A stretch of 50,886 nucleotides of DNA from Bacillus sp. FJAT-29814 (GCF_001510715.1 NZ_LMTJ01000017.1:1-50886), one strand, 5' to 3'; positions 7,943-17,392 are shown, counted from the stretch's first letter. A program made the numbers and translations. The notes: generated from the letters alone by a model not told the origin.

Positions 7943-8740
7943 TTAAACCCCTTTCTCGCTGCTGTTTCTTAAGTTGTCCATGTTTCGTTTATAAATTAGC
8001 TGTAACCCTTTTAATGTTAGGAAAGGATCAACAACATCAATAACCGTTGATTCCTGCGCAATTAAACTAGCTAGACCCCCAGTAGCAATGACCGTAGGTT
8101 TTTTTTCGCTTTGAGACATCATTCGTTTGACAATACCCTCAACTTGGCCGACGTATCCATAGACTATGCCAGCCTGCATCGCTGCCACTGTATTTTTGCC
8201 GATTACCCCTTCAGGGCGGACGATTTCAATCCTTGGCAATTTAGCCGCCCTTGAATATAAAGCCTCTGTCGAGATGCCAATCCCAGGAGCAATCGCGCCG
8301 CCCATATATTGGCCATGTTCATTTACATAACAATAGGTTGTCGCGGTACCGAAGTCGACGATTACCAGCGGGCTGCCGTACTCGTGAATCGCGGCAATCG
8401 CATTGACGATGCGGTCGGCCCCCACTTCCCGAGGATTCTCATATTTAATATTTAACCCTGTTTTGATTCCAGGTCCGACAACTAATGGTTTTACGTGGAA
8501 ATACTTTTGACACATTCTTTCCAGCGCAAACATGATCGGCGGCACAACGGAAGAAATAATAATGCCGTTTACATCAGTAAATTTCAGTCCTGAAAAATCA
8601 AATAACGCCTTGATGTTCATCCCGAACTCATCCTCTGTCCGGTTGCGGCTTGTCTCGACCCGCCAGTGGTATTTCAGTTCGTCATTGTCATATACGCCCA
8701 AAACAATATTAGTATTTCCCACGTCAATAACCAAAATCAC
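7943..8740 (-). CDS. coaX: type III pantothenate kinase
   Basis: Phosphorylates pantothenate, the first step of coenzyme A synthesis; type III enzymes belong to the ASKHA fold. The phosphate-1 motif ILVIDVGNTNIVLGVYD is at the N-terminus, and VIVDFGTATTY (about 118-128) and GGAIAPGIGIS follow. I chose GTG at 8740 because the protein then begins like B. subtilis CoaX and has a GTGAG-type Shine-Dalgarno 8 nt upstream; a GTG three codons earlier (8749) is the alternative. It lies downstream of the ftsH terminator and is first in the group coaX-hslO-yacD. Confidence 0.94.
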   Translation of the reverse strand: MILVIDVGNTNIVLGVYDNDELKYHWRVETSRNRTEDEFGMNIKALFDFSGLKFTDVNGIIISSVVPPIMFALERMCQKYFHVKPLVVGPGIKTGLNIKYENPREVGADRIVNAIAAIHEYGSPLVIVDFGTATTYCYVNEHGQYMGGAIAPGIGISTEALYSRAAKLPRIEIVRPEGVIGKNTVAAMQAGIVYGYVGQVEGIVKRMMSQSEKKPTVIATGGLASLIAQESTVIDVVDPFLTLKGLQLIYKRNMDNLRNSSEKGV

Positions 8741-8811
8741 ATCTATCACTCACTTTATCGGATTTTTCATATTCCACATGCAAACATAATAACATAATAT
8801 AGCCTATTGCG

Positions 8812-8843
8812 AAAAAAAAGAGTGCTTCATTTACGAAGCACTC
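8812..8843 (-). terminator. terminator after ftsH
   Basis: Perfect 9-bp stem GAGTGCTTC/GAAGCACTC with a 6-nt loop, followed on the minus strand by eight T. It separates ftsH from coaX. Confidence 0.9.
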
Positions 8844-8853
8844 TCGTCTGAAT

Positions 8854-10794
8854 TTATTTGCTTGTATCATCTGATGAGCTTTCTTCAGAAGAATTCTCAT
8901 CCTTTTTTGCATTGATGTTTACTTTCACATCATCGGCCTTTTTCATGTCGACTACAACAGATTTAAGTTCCTCCGGATTTTCCGGTAAGCGGCCATTATC
9001 GATTAAATACTTAATTTGTTCAGCATTTAATGTTTCCACTTCAAGGAGCGTTTTCGCAATTAAATCAAGCTTATCGCGATTCTCGGTAAGGATCTGTCTG
9101 CATCGTTCGTAGGAGTCTTTAATAATCCGTTGTATTTCCAAATCGATTTCATAGGCAATCGCATCAGAATAATTTTGTTCATTATGAAGGTCACGTCCAA
9201 GGAATACCTGACCGCCAGACTGTTGACCGAACTGCAGCGGTCCAAGCTTATCGCTCATTCCGAATTCGGTTACCATGCGGCGGGCAATGCCTGTCGCACG
9301 CTGGAAGTCATTGTGTGCCCCAGTACTAACTTCACCAAAGACAATCTCCTCTGCCACGCGTCCGCCTAATAGGCCAACAATCTTATCAAGCAGTTCCGGC
9401 TTTGTCATGAAATAACGATCTTCTCTTGGAAGCATGACAGCATAACCGCCTGCCTGACCGCGAGGCACAATCGTTACCTTATGGACCATATCCGCTTCAT
9501 CCAACACTAGGCCAATAACGGTATGGCCGCCTTCGTGGAAGGCAACGATCCGTCTCTCCTTTTCAGAGATCACACGGCTCTTTTTCGCCGGACCGGCAAT
9601 CACACGGTCTGTGGCCTCGTCAATATCCACCATTTCAATTTTCTTTTTGTTTTGTCGTGCGGCCACTAGGGCTGCTTCATTTAACAGGTTCTCAAGGTCT
9701 GCACCCGAAAATCCTGGGGTACGCATGGCAATATTTTTCAGATTAACCGCCTCATCCAATGGCTTATTGCGGGCATGTACTTTTAAGACCGCCTCGCGGC
9801 CATTGACATCTGGACGGTCAACGGTAATTTGACGGTCAAAACGCCCCGGACGGAGTAACGCTGGATCCAAAATATCCGGACGGTTTGTCGCAGCAATGAT
9901 AATGATTCCTTCATTGGCTCCGAATCCATCCATTTCAACTAACAACTGGTTCAGTGTCTGCTCACGCTCATCATGTCCGCCGCCAAGACCGGCACCACGC
10001 TGGCGCCCTACGGCATCAATTTCATCGATAAAGATGATACATGGAGCATTTTTCTTTGCATTTTCAAACAAGTCACGGACACGGGATGCACCGACCCCGA
10101 CAAACATTTCAACGAAATCAGATCCGCTGATCGAGAAGAACGGTACGCCTGCCTCACCGGCAACAGCACGGGCCAATAATGTTTTACCGGTACCCGGAGG
10201 TCCGACTAACAGAACGCCTTTAGGGATACGTGCGCCAAGTTCAGCAAATTTCCGCGGGTCTTTTAGAAACTCAACCACTTCGACCAATTCGGCCTTTTCT
10301 TCATCTGCACCGGCGACATCTCTGAAACGGACTTTTTTCTTGTCATCGTTATAGAGCCTTGCTTTGGACTTGCCGAAGTTCATCACCCGGCTGCCGCCGC
10401 CTTGCGCCTGGTTAAGCAAGAAGAAAAATAAAATAAAGATAATCACAAACGGAATAATCGATGTGAAGAAGGTAACCCAGCCGCTCGTTTCTTTTGCAGG
10501 CATAACGTCCACTTTTGCATCGGAATTTTGAACGGTGTCAAGGATCTTCTCCCCGTTTGGTATATAAGTGATGAATTTCTTACTATTTGCTTCCAGCTCA
10601 CCGCGTATCTCAAACACGCCCCGTTCCGGCTGCATTGTAAATGACTTAACTTCGCCACTTTCCAATTGTTCAACAAACTTGTCGTATGAGATTTGGTCGG
10701 TTGGCTCATTGTTTCCGTTAAAGAAACTGACTACACCTATAATGACTAAAAATATCAATAAATAAAAGATGGTATTACGGAAAATCCGATTCAT
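8854..10794 (-). CDS. ftsH: ATP-dependent zinc metalloprotease FtsH
   Basis: Membrane-bound AAA+ protease that degrades misfolded membrane and regulatory proteins; in B. subtilis it is also needed for efficient sporulation. The 646 residues show two membrane segments (about 5-24 and 108-128), an AAA domain with Walker A GPPGTGKT (198-205), Walker B CIIFIDEID (252-260) and second region of homology ATNRPDILDPALLRPGRFD (302-320), and the zinc protease motif HEGGH (420-424). The C-terminal tail is acidic and serine-rich. A candidate promoter lies about 40 nt upstream and a strong terminator follows, so it can be expressed alone; read-through from hpt is also possible. Confidence 0.98.
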   Translation of the reverse strand: MNRIFRNTIFYLLIFLVIIGVVSFFNGNNEPTDQISYDKFVEQLESGEVKSFTMQPERGVFEIRGELEANSKKFITYIPNGEKILDTVQNSDAKVDVMPAKETSGWVTFFTSIIPFVIIFILFFFLLNQAQGGGSRVMNFGKSKARLYNDDKKKVRFRDVAGADEEKAELVEVVEFLKDPRKFAELGARIPKGVLLVGPPGTGKTLLARAVAGEAGVPFFSISGSDFVEMFVGVGASRVRDLFENAKKNAPCIIFIDEIDAVGRQRGAGLGGGHDEREQTLNQLLVEMDGFGANEGIIIIAATNRPDILDPALLRPGRFDRQITVDRPDVNGREAVLKVHARNKPLDEAVNLKNIAMRTPGFSGADLENLLNEAALVAARQNKKKIEMVDIDEATDRVIAGPAKKSRVISEKERRIVAFHEGGHTVIGLVLDEADMVHKVTIVPRGQAGGYAVMLPREDRYFMTKPELLDKIVGLLGGRVAEEIVFGEVSTGAHNDFQRATGIARRMVTEFGMSDKLGPLQFGQQSGGQVFLGRDLHNEQNYSDAIAYEIDLEIQRIIKDSYERCRQILTENRDKLDLIAKTLLEVETLNAEQIKYLIDNGRLPENPEELKSVVVDMKKADDVKVNINAKKDENSSEESSSDDTSK

Positions 10795-10829
10795 CTCTTA
10801 CCTCCTCCCGCGGGTAAAAACTACATTAA

Positions 10830-10859
10830 ATAGTATCATAGAAAATCTTGTTAATTCAA
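10830..10859 (-). promoter_or_regulatory. candidate sigma-A promoter for ftsH
   Basis: On the minus strand: TTGAAT (10859-10854), 18-bp spacer, TACTAT (10835-10830). It lies in the 119-bp gap between hpt and ftsH, just upstream of the GGGAGGAGG ribosome binding site. Confidence 0.55.
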
Positions 10860-10913
10860 GGAATAGCCCTTGGTGACCGGGACGTTTAGCATTATCGGAA
10901 AACCTGAATTAGG

Positions 10914-11462
10914 TTATTGATTATTGCTGTATACTTCGGGTTTCAATACCCCGATATATGGAAGGTTCCGGTATTTTTCGATGTAATCCAGGCCATACCC
11001 AACAACAAACTCATCCGGTACGATAAAACCGACATAATCCGCTTTGATTTGGCTTTTCCTGCCGCTTGGCTTATCGAGCAGCGTGACGATTTTAATTGAT
11101 TTGGCCTTACGGTAGCGGAATAAATCCACCAAGTAGCTTAGGGTTAACCCGCTATCGATGATATCCTCGATAATCAGGATATCCCGTCCTTCGACAGAGG
11201 TATCCAAATCCTTTAGAATCTTCACTTCTCCGGAAGATTTTAACGCGGTTCCATAGCTTGATACATCCATGAAATCCATTTCCAAATAGCAATCCATGCG
11301 TTTCAGCAAATCCGCCATAAACGGCATTGCGCCTTTAAGGACACCGATGGCCAGTGGAAAGCGGTCCTTATATTCCTCTGTTAATTGTGTGGCCAGTTCC
11401 CTTATCTTTTCCTGAATTTCTTCTTCCGAAACTAACACCTTTTCAATATCCTGGTTCATCAT
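10914..11462 (-). CDS. hpt: hypoxanthine-guanine phosphoribosyltransferase
   Basis: Salvages hypoxanthine and guanine to IMP and GMP with PRPP. The 182-residue protein has the PRPP-binding signature ILIIEDIIDSGLTL (about 94-107), the flexible loop MDVSSYGTALKSSGEV and the purine-binding KADYVGFIVPDEFVVGYGLDY. Start codons ATG-ATG at 11462/11459 follow AGGGGG by about 8 nt. Its start overlaps the end of tilS by 20 bp, the pairing seen in B. subtilis, where TilS and HprT interact with FtsH expression. Confidence 0.96.
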   Translation of the reverse strand: MMNQDIEKVLVSEEEIQEKIRELATQLTEEYKDRFPLAIGVLKGAMPFMADLLKRMDCYLEMDFMDVSSYGTALKSSGEVKILKDLDTSVEGRDILIIEDIIDSGLTLSYLVDLFRYRKAKSIKIVTLLDKPSGRKSQIKADYVGFIVPDEFVVGYGLDYIEKYRNLPYIGVLKPEVYSNNQ

Positions 11463-12867
11463 CCAATGTGCCCCCTAGAAGATCATTACCTACATATTTG
11501 AGTAGTATATATGGTTTTTCTTTTTTCTCAATTCCTTCAAATGATGATTTTTTCAAACCTGGAAGCCAGAGAATGCTTCCGTTTCTATCCGTAATGACAG
11601 GCCAGAGGTCACGGTCATACATCGGGATCTTTTGGTCGATAAAGATATCTTTTAACTTTTTTGAACCTGTCATCCCTTTTAATGTCATTCGGTCCCCACT
11701 TTGTCTGGTACGAATAATCAGCGGCCATTGGACCGCCTCTACAGAAAATAGAGCAGTATGTGCCTTCGTATCTTGAATATTGCCCTTTGAATATTCGGCA
11801 GTAAGCACTCCGTTTGGGAGGTTTACTGACCCCGGCCCGTTGAGTTGGATTGAGTACTTTTCCACCTTGAGATGCTGAAATTGAAACAGCAGCTCACGAT
11901 AAGACCGATATACCTTTAGGTCACCCGGTAAATCCAGTTCTCCCGACGGTCCGCCATAGTTGATTAAGTAAAAAATCTGATCAATATGTACAGCGGAAAG
12001 AGCGGCCGGTTTTTCCTTGTAAAGATAGTTTAATATTAGTTGAATCCCTCTCCTTTGTAAAGGTAAAGGCATTTCAAGGAATTCAGCAATGTCAATGATT
12101 ATTTTGCCTATTTCTTTGTTTTTCACTACTGTATTCATTTTTTCGATCGTTAATTCCTGCAGAAACGCTTCGTCTGTTTGCAATTCCTCGCCAAAGCGCT
12201 GAAAATGCTCATGAACAAGAGGGTTTTCATTTTTTAAAAAAGGAAGAACCTTATGACGGAACCTGTTTCTGCTGTAAGTGTCCTTGTTATTGCTCGGGTC
12301 GATTCTCGGGGTAAGTCGGTGCCTCTCACAATACTCAAGAATTTCATTTTTGGTTAAACACAAAAATGGCCGAAAAATGGTTCCTTGGCCAAAGGGGCGT
12401 GAGAACGGAATCCCTGCCCTTGCCATCCCTGTACTGCCCCGGGTAAAACGCATCAACATCGTTTCCATCTGATCGTCGCCATGATGGCCAAGGGCTAAAT
12501 ACGGGGCTTGATAACGCTCCATGACTTTTCTATAGAAATCATATCTTGCCTCTCTTGCTGCAGACTGGGAACTTTTCCCTTCAGCCTTCATTTTTTCCGG
12601 GACATTGATTCGCACCATCTCAAAAGGGACCGCTATTTTTTCACAATATTCCTTAACAAACAAAGCGTCCTCAAACGACTCTTGACCGCGAAACATATGG
12701 TCGACATGGGCCACGATAATGGTCAGATGTCTTTTTTCTTTAGTTTGGTTTAGGTAGTGAAGCAGTGCCAAAGAGTCAGGCCCTCCCGAAACCCCAACAA
12801 CGATTTTTTTATTTTCCAGCTTGAACGAACGGCGTTTGAGAAAGGCCTCAACCTTCACTTCCAACAT
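11443..12867 (-). CDS. tilS: tRNA(Ile)-lysidine synthase
   Basis: Converts cytidine at the wobble position of tRNA-Ile(CAU) to lysidine, so that it reads AUA codons and not AUG; essential. The 474 residues contain the PP-loop ATPase motif VVGVSGGPDSLALL (about 23-36) and conserved HVDHMFRG and ALGHHGDDQMETMLMR, followed by the central and C-terminal TilS domains. ATG at 12867 follows AGGGTG by 7 nt. It is the first gene of tilS-hpt(-ftsH), with a candidate promoter 84 nt upstream. Confidence 0.96.
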   Translation of the reverse strand: MLEVKVEAFLKRRSFKLENKKIVVGVSGGPDSLALLHYLNQTKEKRHLTIIVAHVDHMFRGQESFEDALFVKEYCEKIAVPFEMVRINVPEKMKAEGKSSQSAAREARYDFYRKVMERYQAPYLALGHHGDDQMETMLMRFTRGSTGMARAGIPFSRPFGQGTIFRPFLCLTKNEILEYCERHRLTPRIDPSNNKDTYSRNRFRHKVLPFLKNENPLVHEHFQRFGEELQTDEAFLQELTIEKMNTVVKNKEIGKIIIDIAEFLEMPLPLQRRGIQLILNYLYKEKPAALSAVHIDQIFYLINYGGPSGELDLPGDLKVYRSYRELLFQFQHLKVEKYSIQLNGPGSVNLPNGVLTAEYSKGNIQDTKAHTALFSVEAVQWPLIIRTRQSGDRMTLKGMTGSKKLKDIFIDQKIPMYDRDLWPVITDRNGSILWLPGLKKSSFEGIEKKEKPYILLKYVGNDLLGGTLDDEPGY

Positions 12868-12950
12868 ATCATTACACCCTGCTTGCTACAAAGTTCGAAT
12901 ATCAGGCGAAAGCACACAGTCCATACCGTGTTGCTTCCGTCTTTCTACTT

Positions 12951-12980
12951 AGAATACCACTTATGTTAAATTACTATCAA
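12951..12980 (-). promoter_or_regulatory. candidate sigma-A promoter for tilS-hpt
   Basis: On the minus strand: TTGATA (12980-12975), 18-bp spacer, TATTCT (12956-12951). It lies in the 197-bp gap after yabT. No clear terminator for yabT is visible in the gap: a CATTC/GAATG hairpin at 13032-13046 has no U-tract. Confidence 0.45.
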
Positions 12981-13064
12981 AACATAGGCTTGCCAATTGA
13001 AGAATTTTAATTAACCATTAGGTGTTTCCATTCATACGAATGAAAGCAAAATAAGTTTCAACGT

Positions 13065-14078
13065 TTATAGCAATTTTAAAAAAATGTACATGCTATATAG
13101 GACGCAAAGAACGATGCTGATAAAGAAAAATTCCATCCAGCCGCTTTTTTTCTTCTTTTTCCGATATTGCTGCCTTGACATCGGTCCGCCTCCCGCAGCT
13201 TGCTGCATTGCCGGACGCTTCGACCCCGCAGTAGACACACCTGCAGTTTTGGTACTGTTATGTGAATTTTTTTGGTCACTCATTGCAGCCAATAAATCGA
13301 CTCTCATTTGCCCTGCTGTCTGATAATGGCCCTGGAGTGCTTTTAAAATGACTTTTTCAAATCGTTTCAGCTCTGGCTTTTGCCTGATTGCTTCTTTTAA
13401 CTGAGCCAACCCGCCTGTTGTCTTCGTGAGCCTTTGAGGATAGGCGGTATTAATCATCATCATCGCCACTGCAAATAAATCATAGCCTCGATCAGCTTTC
13501 CGCGAGCCCAATCCCCAATAGCCACGATCGTAAAACTCGGTGAACTCTTTGATCGCCCGCCCTTGAATCGTCGTACCGCCCACATCGATGCATCTGATTG
13601 TCGGCGGGGGACCGGTGACAATCAGGTTCTCCGGTTTCAAATCGCCAAACACCCAGCCATTTTCATGGAGTTTGTCCAAATCGCTAAGCAGTTGCAAAAA
13701 TAACACCGGCACCCACGCTTTTCCTTTTTTCTGAATAAATGCGAGCAAATCGGGACCGTGGATATATTCCATCGCATAATAGGACAGACGGCCATAGCTG
13801 CTGTGCCAATCGTCCACGTCAAACAAAGAAGGCCCGAGGGTTGGGGGCCCCTGGACCTTCGCAAAGGATTTTAACACATTTACCTCAGAGGTAATCGACA
13901 TACTGTTATCGCTCATCTTCAACGCTATCTGAGTATCGTTATGCTTGGCAAGGTAGACCACTCCATTGGCGCCAAATCCCAGTTCCTTTATAATCACATA
14001 TTGCTTAGAATGCCATTTCCCTTTTATAACGGTTCCGGGACTAATCCTATACTGAGTCTTCCAAGTATGATTCATCAT
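13065..14078 (-). CDS. yabT: membrane-anchored Hanks-type Ser/Thr protein kinase YabT
   Basis: Sporulation-associated kinase; the B. subtilis orthologue binds DNA and phosphorylates RecA. The kinase domain covers about residues 20-270: glycine loop LGFGANGVVYLA (about 33-44), catalytic Lys in IALKM (about 51), catalytic loop VFGDLKPENLIV (about 144-155; HRD replaced by FGD) and CIDVGG in place of DFG. A basic, Ser/Gln-rich linker (RKKKKK) leads to a single C-terminal membrane segment (about 316-335), putting the kinase in the cytoplasm. I chose ATG at 14078 by match to B. subtilis; GTG at 14081 is possible. The start overlaps yabS by 32 bp. Confidence 0.93.
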   Translation of the reverse strand: MMNHTWKTQYRISPGTVIKGKWHSKQYVIIKELGFGANGVVYLAKHNDTQIALKMSDNSMSITSEVNVLKSFAKVQGPPTLGPSLFDVDDWHSSYGRLSYYAMEYIHGPDLLAFIQKKGKAWVPVLFLQLLSDLDKLHENGWVFGDLKPENLIVTGPPPTIRCIDVGGTTIQGRAIKEFTEFYDRGYWGLGSRKADRGYDLFAVAMMMINTAYPQRLTKTTGGLAQLKEAIRQKPELKRFEKVILKALQGHYQTAGQMRVDLLAAMSDQKNSHNSTKTAGVSTAGSKRPAMQQAAGGGPMSRQQYRKKKKKSGWMEFFFISIVLCVLYSMYIFLKLL

Positions 14079-14784
14079 CACTTGCCAGCAAGCTCCTTAA
14101 TGATGGTTTTTGATTAAATGAGGATAAGGCCGTCCTGAGTGCCGGGCCGGTGGGGGTTATTCCTCCCGTCGACAGCTTGGAAAACACGCTTGTCAAATTT
14201 TGCAGGTTTGGCGTCCAATCGAGCAATTTTTCGACATCATTCCTTTTCCCGGGAAATACGTAAACAGAGAACTGATTTTCCCCTGTACGTGCATTCAAGC
14301 TTAAAGAAAGGTCAAACAGTGCTTCTTTCACGGTCGGAAGCTTATGTTTCATGCTGGCGCTGGTGTCGACAAGAATCAACACCTCCAGTTCGACAGTTTC
14401 TCCTAGTTCATCGACAACCTCCATGACCTCGCCCCGTTTTTCCGGCGGCAGGTCCTCCATTGTTTTCGAGCGTCCTAAAATTTGCTGCAATTCCCGATTG
14501 ACGACCCCTTGGATGGTTTGATTCATCGCTTTTCTTGTAACCATTTGCACTGTCTGTGACAACTGCTGGGCATAGACAATCTGACTGACCCCGCCGCCTG
14601 ACATGGCAATACCTTCGATTTCCGTCATTCCTTTTTCATCAATCACATCTTGCTCCATTACACCGATGACGTTTACGGTTACCCCTTGCTCCCTTGCTAG
14701 GGCGGCAATCGCAATTGGATCCTCTCCCTGATTTGAACAGCCATCGGTTATAAGAAGAATCTGGCGGATTTTCCCTGTATACAT
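14047..14784 (-). CDS. yabS: von Willebrand factor A-domain protein YabS
   Basis: A 245-residue protein with a VWA-like fold. The N-terminal part has ILLITDGCSNQGEDP (about 9-23), and a MIDAS-type metal site is visible in LEVLILVDTSASMKHKL (DxSxS, about 133-149). No signal peptide or membrane segment, so it is cytoplasmic. The gene lies between spoIIE and yabT and overlaps yabT, as in B. subtilis; co-expression during sporulation is inferred. Its ligand is unknown. The ribosome binding site GGAGGGAG (6 nt before ATG) is part of a perfect 9-bp inverted repeat described separately. Confidence 0.9.
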   Translation of the reverse strand: MYTGKIRQILLITDGCSNQGEDPIAIAALAREQGVTVNVIGVMEQDVIDEKGMTEIEGIAMSGGGVSQIVYAQQLSQTVQMVTRKAMNQTIQGVVNRELQQILGRSKTMEDLPPEKRGEVMEVVDELGETVELEVLILVDTSASMKHKLPTVKEALFDLSLSLNARTGENQFSVYVFPGKRNDVEKLLDWTPNLQNLTSVFSKLSTGGITPTGPALRTALSSFNQKPSLRSLLASDDESYLEDSV

Positions 14785-14792
14785 AACGATCT

Positions 14793-14837
14793 CCCTCCAC
14801 TTATCTTATTAGCTATCATTTTCGACCGAGTGGAGGG
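14793..14837 (-). promoter_or_regulatory. inverted repeat covering the yabS ribosome binding site
   Basis: On the minus strand CCCTCCACT (14837-14829) can pair over 9 bp with AGTGGAGGG (14801-14793), leaving a 27-nt loop. The right arm contains the GGAGGG Shine-Dalgarno sequence of yabS. There is no U-tract, so it does not look like a terminator for spoIIE. It may limit yabS translation or stabilise the mRNA end. Confidence 0.5.
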
Positions 14838-14879
14838 TATTTATACATATTTCATACTTCAGCTGGTTAAAATAATCGG

Positions 14880-17357
14880 TTAGGCGCGCTTCTTTAATTT
14901 TTGCATGGGGATGGAGGCCCACTTTGGGGTATTATGTTTGATTTTCGCAACCATGATGGTCATATCGTCATCAATCACTTCCCCTTTCGAGCGGATCACT
15001 TCCTCGAGAATTAAGTCAGCAATATCCTGCGGGTCGTCCGTTTCCAATTCAAGAATTTTGCGTTTCATCCATAAATCGTAGTTTTCTACATGTTTTGGAC
15101 CCTCAAATATCCCATCGCTCATCATGATTAACAGGTCTCCTGCCTTTAACTGCTCGCTGACAACGTCAACCTCGAAATCCTGAAGAATTCCCATCGGCAA
15201 ATTACTGGCTTGAATCTTGATTACCTTTTTGCCCCGTTTAATGAAGCTTGGGGTGGAGCCGATCTTCAGGAATTTTGCTGAGGCATTTTTTAAGTCAATC
15301 ATCGCCAGGTCCAGGGTGGAGAAAATTTCGTCCGTCGTCCTTAAAGAAAGAATCGAGTTAACCGATTTAATCGCGATTTGTTCCTCAATTCCCGATTGTA
15401 GAATCTTTTGCAAGAGCTTTAATGTCTCCTTGCTTTCATAATGGGCTCGTTCGCCATTGCCCATGCCATCGCTGATCGCTATCGCAAACTTGCCGAGTCC
15501 GAGCTCAATCGTTGAATGACTGTCACCAGATACAAGCCCCCCATCTTTAGCGGCATGGGCCACTCCTGTTTCAACGGTATATGCCTTTGAGGACCTGAAT
15601 ACGACGTGACAATATCCGTTTGGATAGGCGGCGCATTCCTCCCTGTTCACCAAAATCGTTTCACCTAGAATATCGGACAGCATCGGAGCAATCAATTTCT
15701 CACACTCACCTCGGCCGTTGCAATATGGGATGGACATCTCAATATCGACATTGCCCGGTTCAAGGCTGTAGATTTCAACCTGCTCAATATGAATGCCAAA
15801 CCCCTGCATTGCTTCCATAATTTGTTCTTCCTGTTTGTAATAGTTTTCGCGTTCACGCTGAATTTCCTTGGCGAAGTTATCCATCACCTCGGAGACGCCC
15901 ATCAACTGGTCGGCTACCAGATTCCGGCTCTCTTGAACCTTTTTCTTCAATTTTTGATTGGCTTGATAGAAGGTCAACTCTGTGCCAATCGTTTCATAGA
16001 CCTTTTTGGAACGGGTACATAGCTTTTCCCATTCTCGAGCCAGTTTTAAGGAAACATTTCCATCATTTTGGTCCATTTCATGAATAATTTCCTCCAAATA
16101 GGCATAGGTTGTACTAAAATTCTTCGCCCAGCATTGTTCCTTCTTAAAGCAGGTTTGGCATGTCTTTTCGGTCACATGGCTCATAAAGTAATCCATTTCG
16201 CGAATGCTCTCTTCACCGTCCAGCTCTTCTCTATCAAGCTGGGAAAAGCTTTTGGACAAGGCATGAAAGACACTGGAAAACTGGGAAACCCGCTGCGCAG
16301 TCACATCGCGCATTTTTCGCATATATTTTTGCTGTTCGGCTGTATGCTCCGGCGTGCCGGGAATATATTTGGCCAATCTCGATGTTAGCATTTGCGGAGT
16401 CAATAAAAATAGAGAAATGGCAGCAGCCGATTCGAGTATTGTCAGCTTAATAGAGCCGCCGCCTTCCCCGTACATGGCGATTAATAGTGTGGCAATAAAC
16501 AAACCGATAGACACCCCGATTTTTTTCCCTTCCTTCATCAATCCGCCTAATACCCCTGAAAAAGCCAGCAAGCTCATATGATAAAAACTAGAGACACTGG
16601 CTAGACTGAAAATCAACCCGGTCACGACCCCCACGGTCGACCCGATGGTCGCTCCGGCAATAAACGAAAATATTAACACAAGGTAACGGGATAAAATATG
16701 CTCCACTGATAGGTCATAGACTTTCCAGCCAATGGTTCCCGTCATGATGGAAGCGAGCATAATAATCAGGCAGACTATTTCCTCGGTTTTTAGCAATTGT
16801 CTGCGTTTATTGAAGGTTAGCAGCGGAATGCTTTGTAGGAAAATCAGCGTGAGGATAAAGGCGAGACTTGCCTGGACACCGACCATCATCCCGTCGTAGA
16901 TTGTAAGCTGGTCCGAAAAATAATAGGATTCCGCCAGTTTTCCTAGCCCCAAGATACTTCCGACAAAAAATGGCAGTGCCTTCATTTCATTATCAATCCA
17001 TTTTTGGCTGATTCGATAGATAATGATAAAGCAAACGGTAATGATGAAGGTTAGGGCGGCGTTTGCCAGCGATAGGGTGGCCGCACCCGAAATGAGCCCG
17101 ATTAAAGCGATTGGTGCCCGGTCCCGTTTAATTAAATAAACCGCTGCAAAAAAAGGCAGACTAAACGGGGCCAGCTTTGCCAGGATTAACGCCCGTCCTA
17201 ACAGAAAGCCGACAATTAATAAAAGGATCCCTTTTTTGATAAAAAAGGATTCCAGCATAAATTGAAATTTTTTTAACCCATTTCCAAAATTCCACTTTGG
17301 AGAGTGAAGGTTTACTTCTCCGATCGGCTCTACTAAACTTGCGTTTGGCTTCTCCAT
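14880..17357 (-). CDS. spoIIE: stage II sporulation protein E, PP2C-type phosphatase
   Basis: Dephosphorylates SpoIIAA-P and so activates sigma-F in the forespore, and takes part in polar septum formation with FtsZ. The 825-residue protein has a polytopic N-terminal region of about ten membrane segments (roughly 38-325), a central regulatory and FtsZ-binding region (about 330-590, with a Cys cluster CQTCFKKEQC) and a C-terminal PP2C domain with metal ligands in AISDGMGNGERA (about 623-634) and MMSDGIFEG (about 740-748). ATG at 17357 follows GGGAGTGAG by 5 nt. Its promoter has the unusual 21-bp spacing of Spo0A-activated sigma-A promoters. Confidence 0.98.
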   Translation of the reverse strand: MEKPNASLVEPIGEVNLHSPKWNFGNGLKKFQFMLESFFIKKGILLLIVGFLLGRALILAKLAPFSLPFFAAVYLIKRDRAPIALIGLISGAATLSLANAALTFIITVCFIIIYRISQKWIDNEMKALPFFVGSILGLGKLAESYYFSDQLTIYDGMMVGVQASLAFILTLIFLQSIPLLTFNKRRQLLKTEEIVCLIIMLASIMTGTIGWKVYDLSVEHILSRYLVLIFSFIAGATIGSTVGVVTGLIFSLASVSSFYHMSLLAFSGVLGGLMKEGKKIGVSIGLFIATLLIAMYGEGGGSIKLTILESAAAISLFLLTPQMLTSRLAKYIPGTPEHTAEQQKYMRKMRDVTAQRVSQFSSVFHALSKSFSQLDREELDGEESIREMDYFMSHVTEKTCQTCFKKEQCWAKNFSTTYAYLEEIIHEMDQNDGNVSLKLAREWEKLCTRSKKVYETIGTELTFYQANQKLKKKVQESRNLVADQLMGVSEVMDNFAKEIQRERENYYKQEEQIMEAMQGFGIHIEQVEIYSLEPGNVDIEMSIPYCNGRGECEKLIAPMLSDILGETILVNREECAAYPNGYCHVVFRSSKAYTVETGVAHAAKDGGLVSGDSHSTIELGLGKFAIAISDGMGNGERAHYESKETLKLLQKILQSGIEEQIAIKSVNSILSLRTTDEIFSTLDLAMIDLKNASAKFLKIGSTPSFIKRGKKVIKIQASNLPMGILQDFEVDVVSEQLKAGDLLIMMSDGIFEGPKHVENYDLWMKRKILELETDDPQDIADLILEEVIRSKGEVIDDDMTIMVAKIKHNTPKWASIPMQKLKKRA

Positions 17358-17392
17358 TTTTTCTCACTCCCTGATAGTTTTAGTTGAAAACT

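Noticed and set aside
9896..10354. 152-codon open frame on the plus strand opposite ftsH
   Set aside because: It mirrors the conserved AAA domain of ftsH in another frame and is rich in Ser/Pro/Thr, typical of antisense shadow frames.
13032..13046. terminator after yabT
   Set aside because: The CATTC/GAATG hairpin is only 5 bp and has no U-tract on the minus strand.
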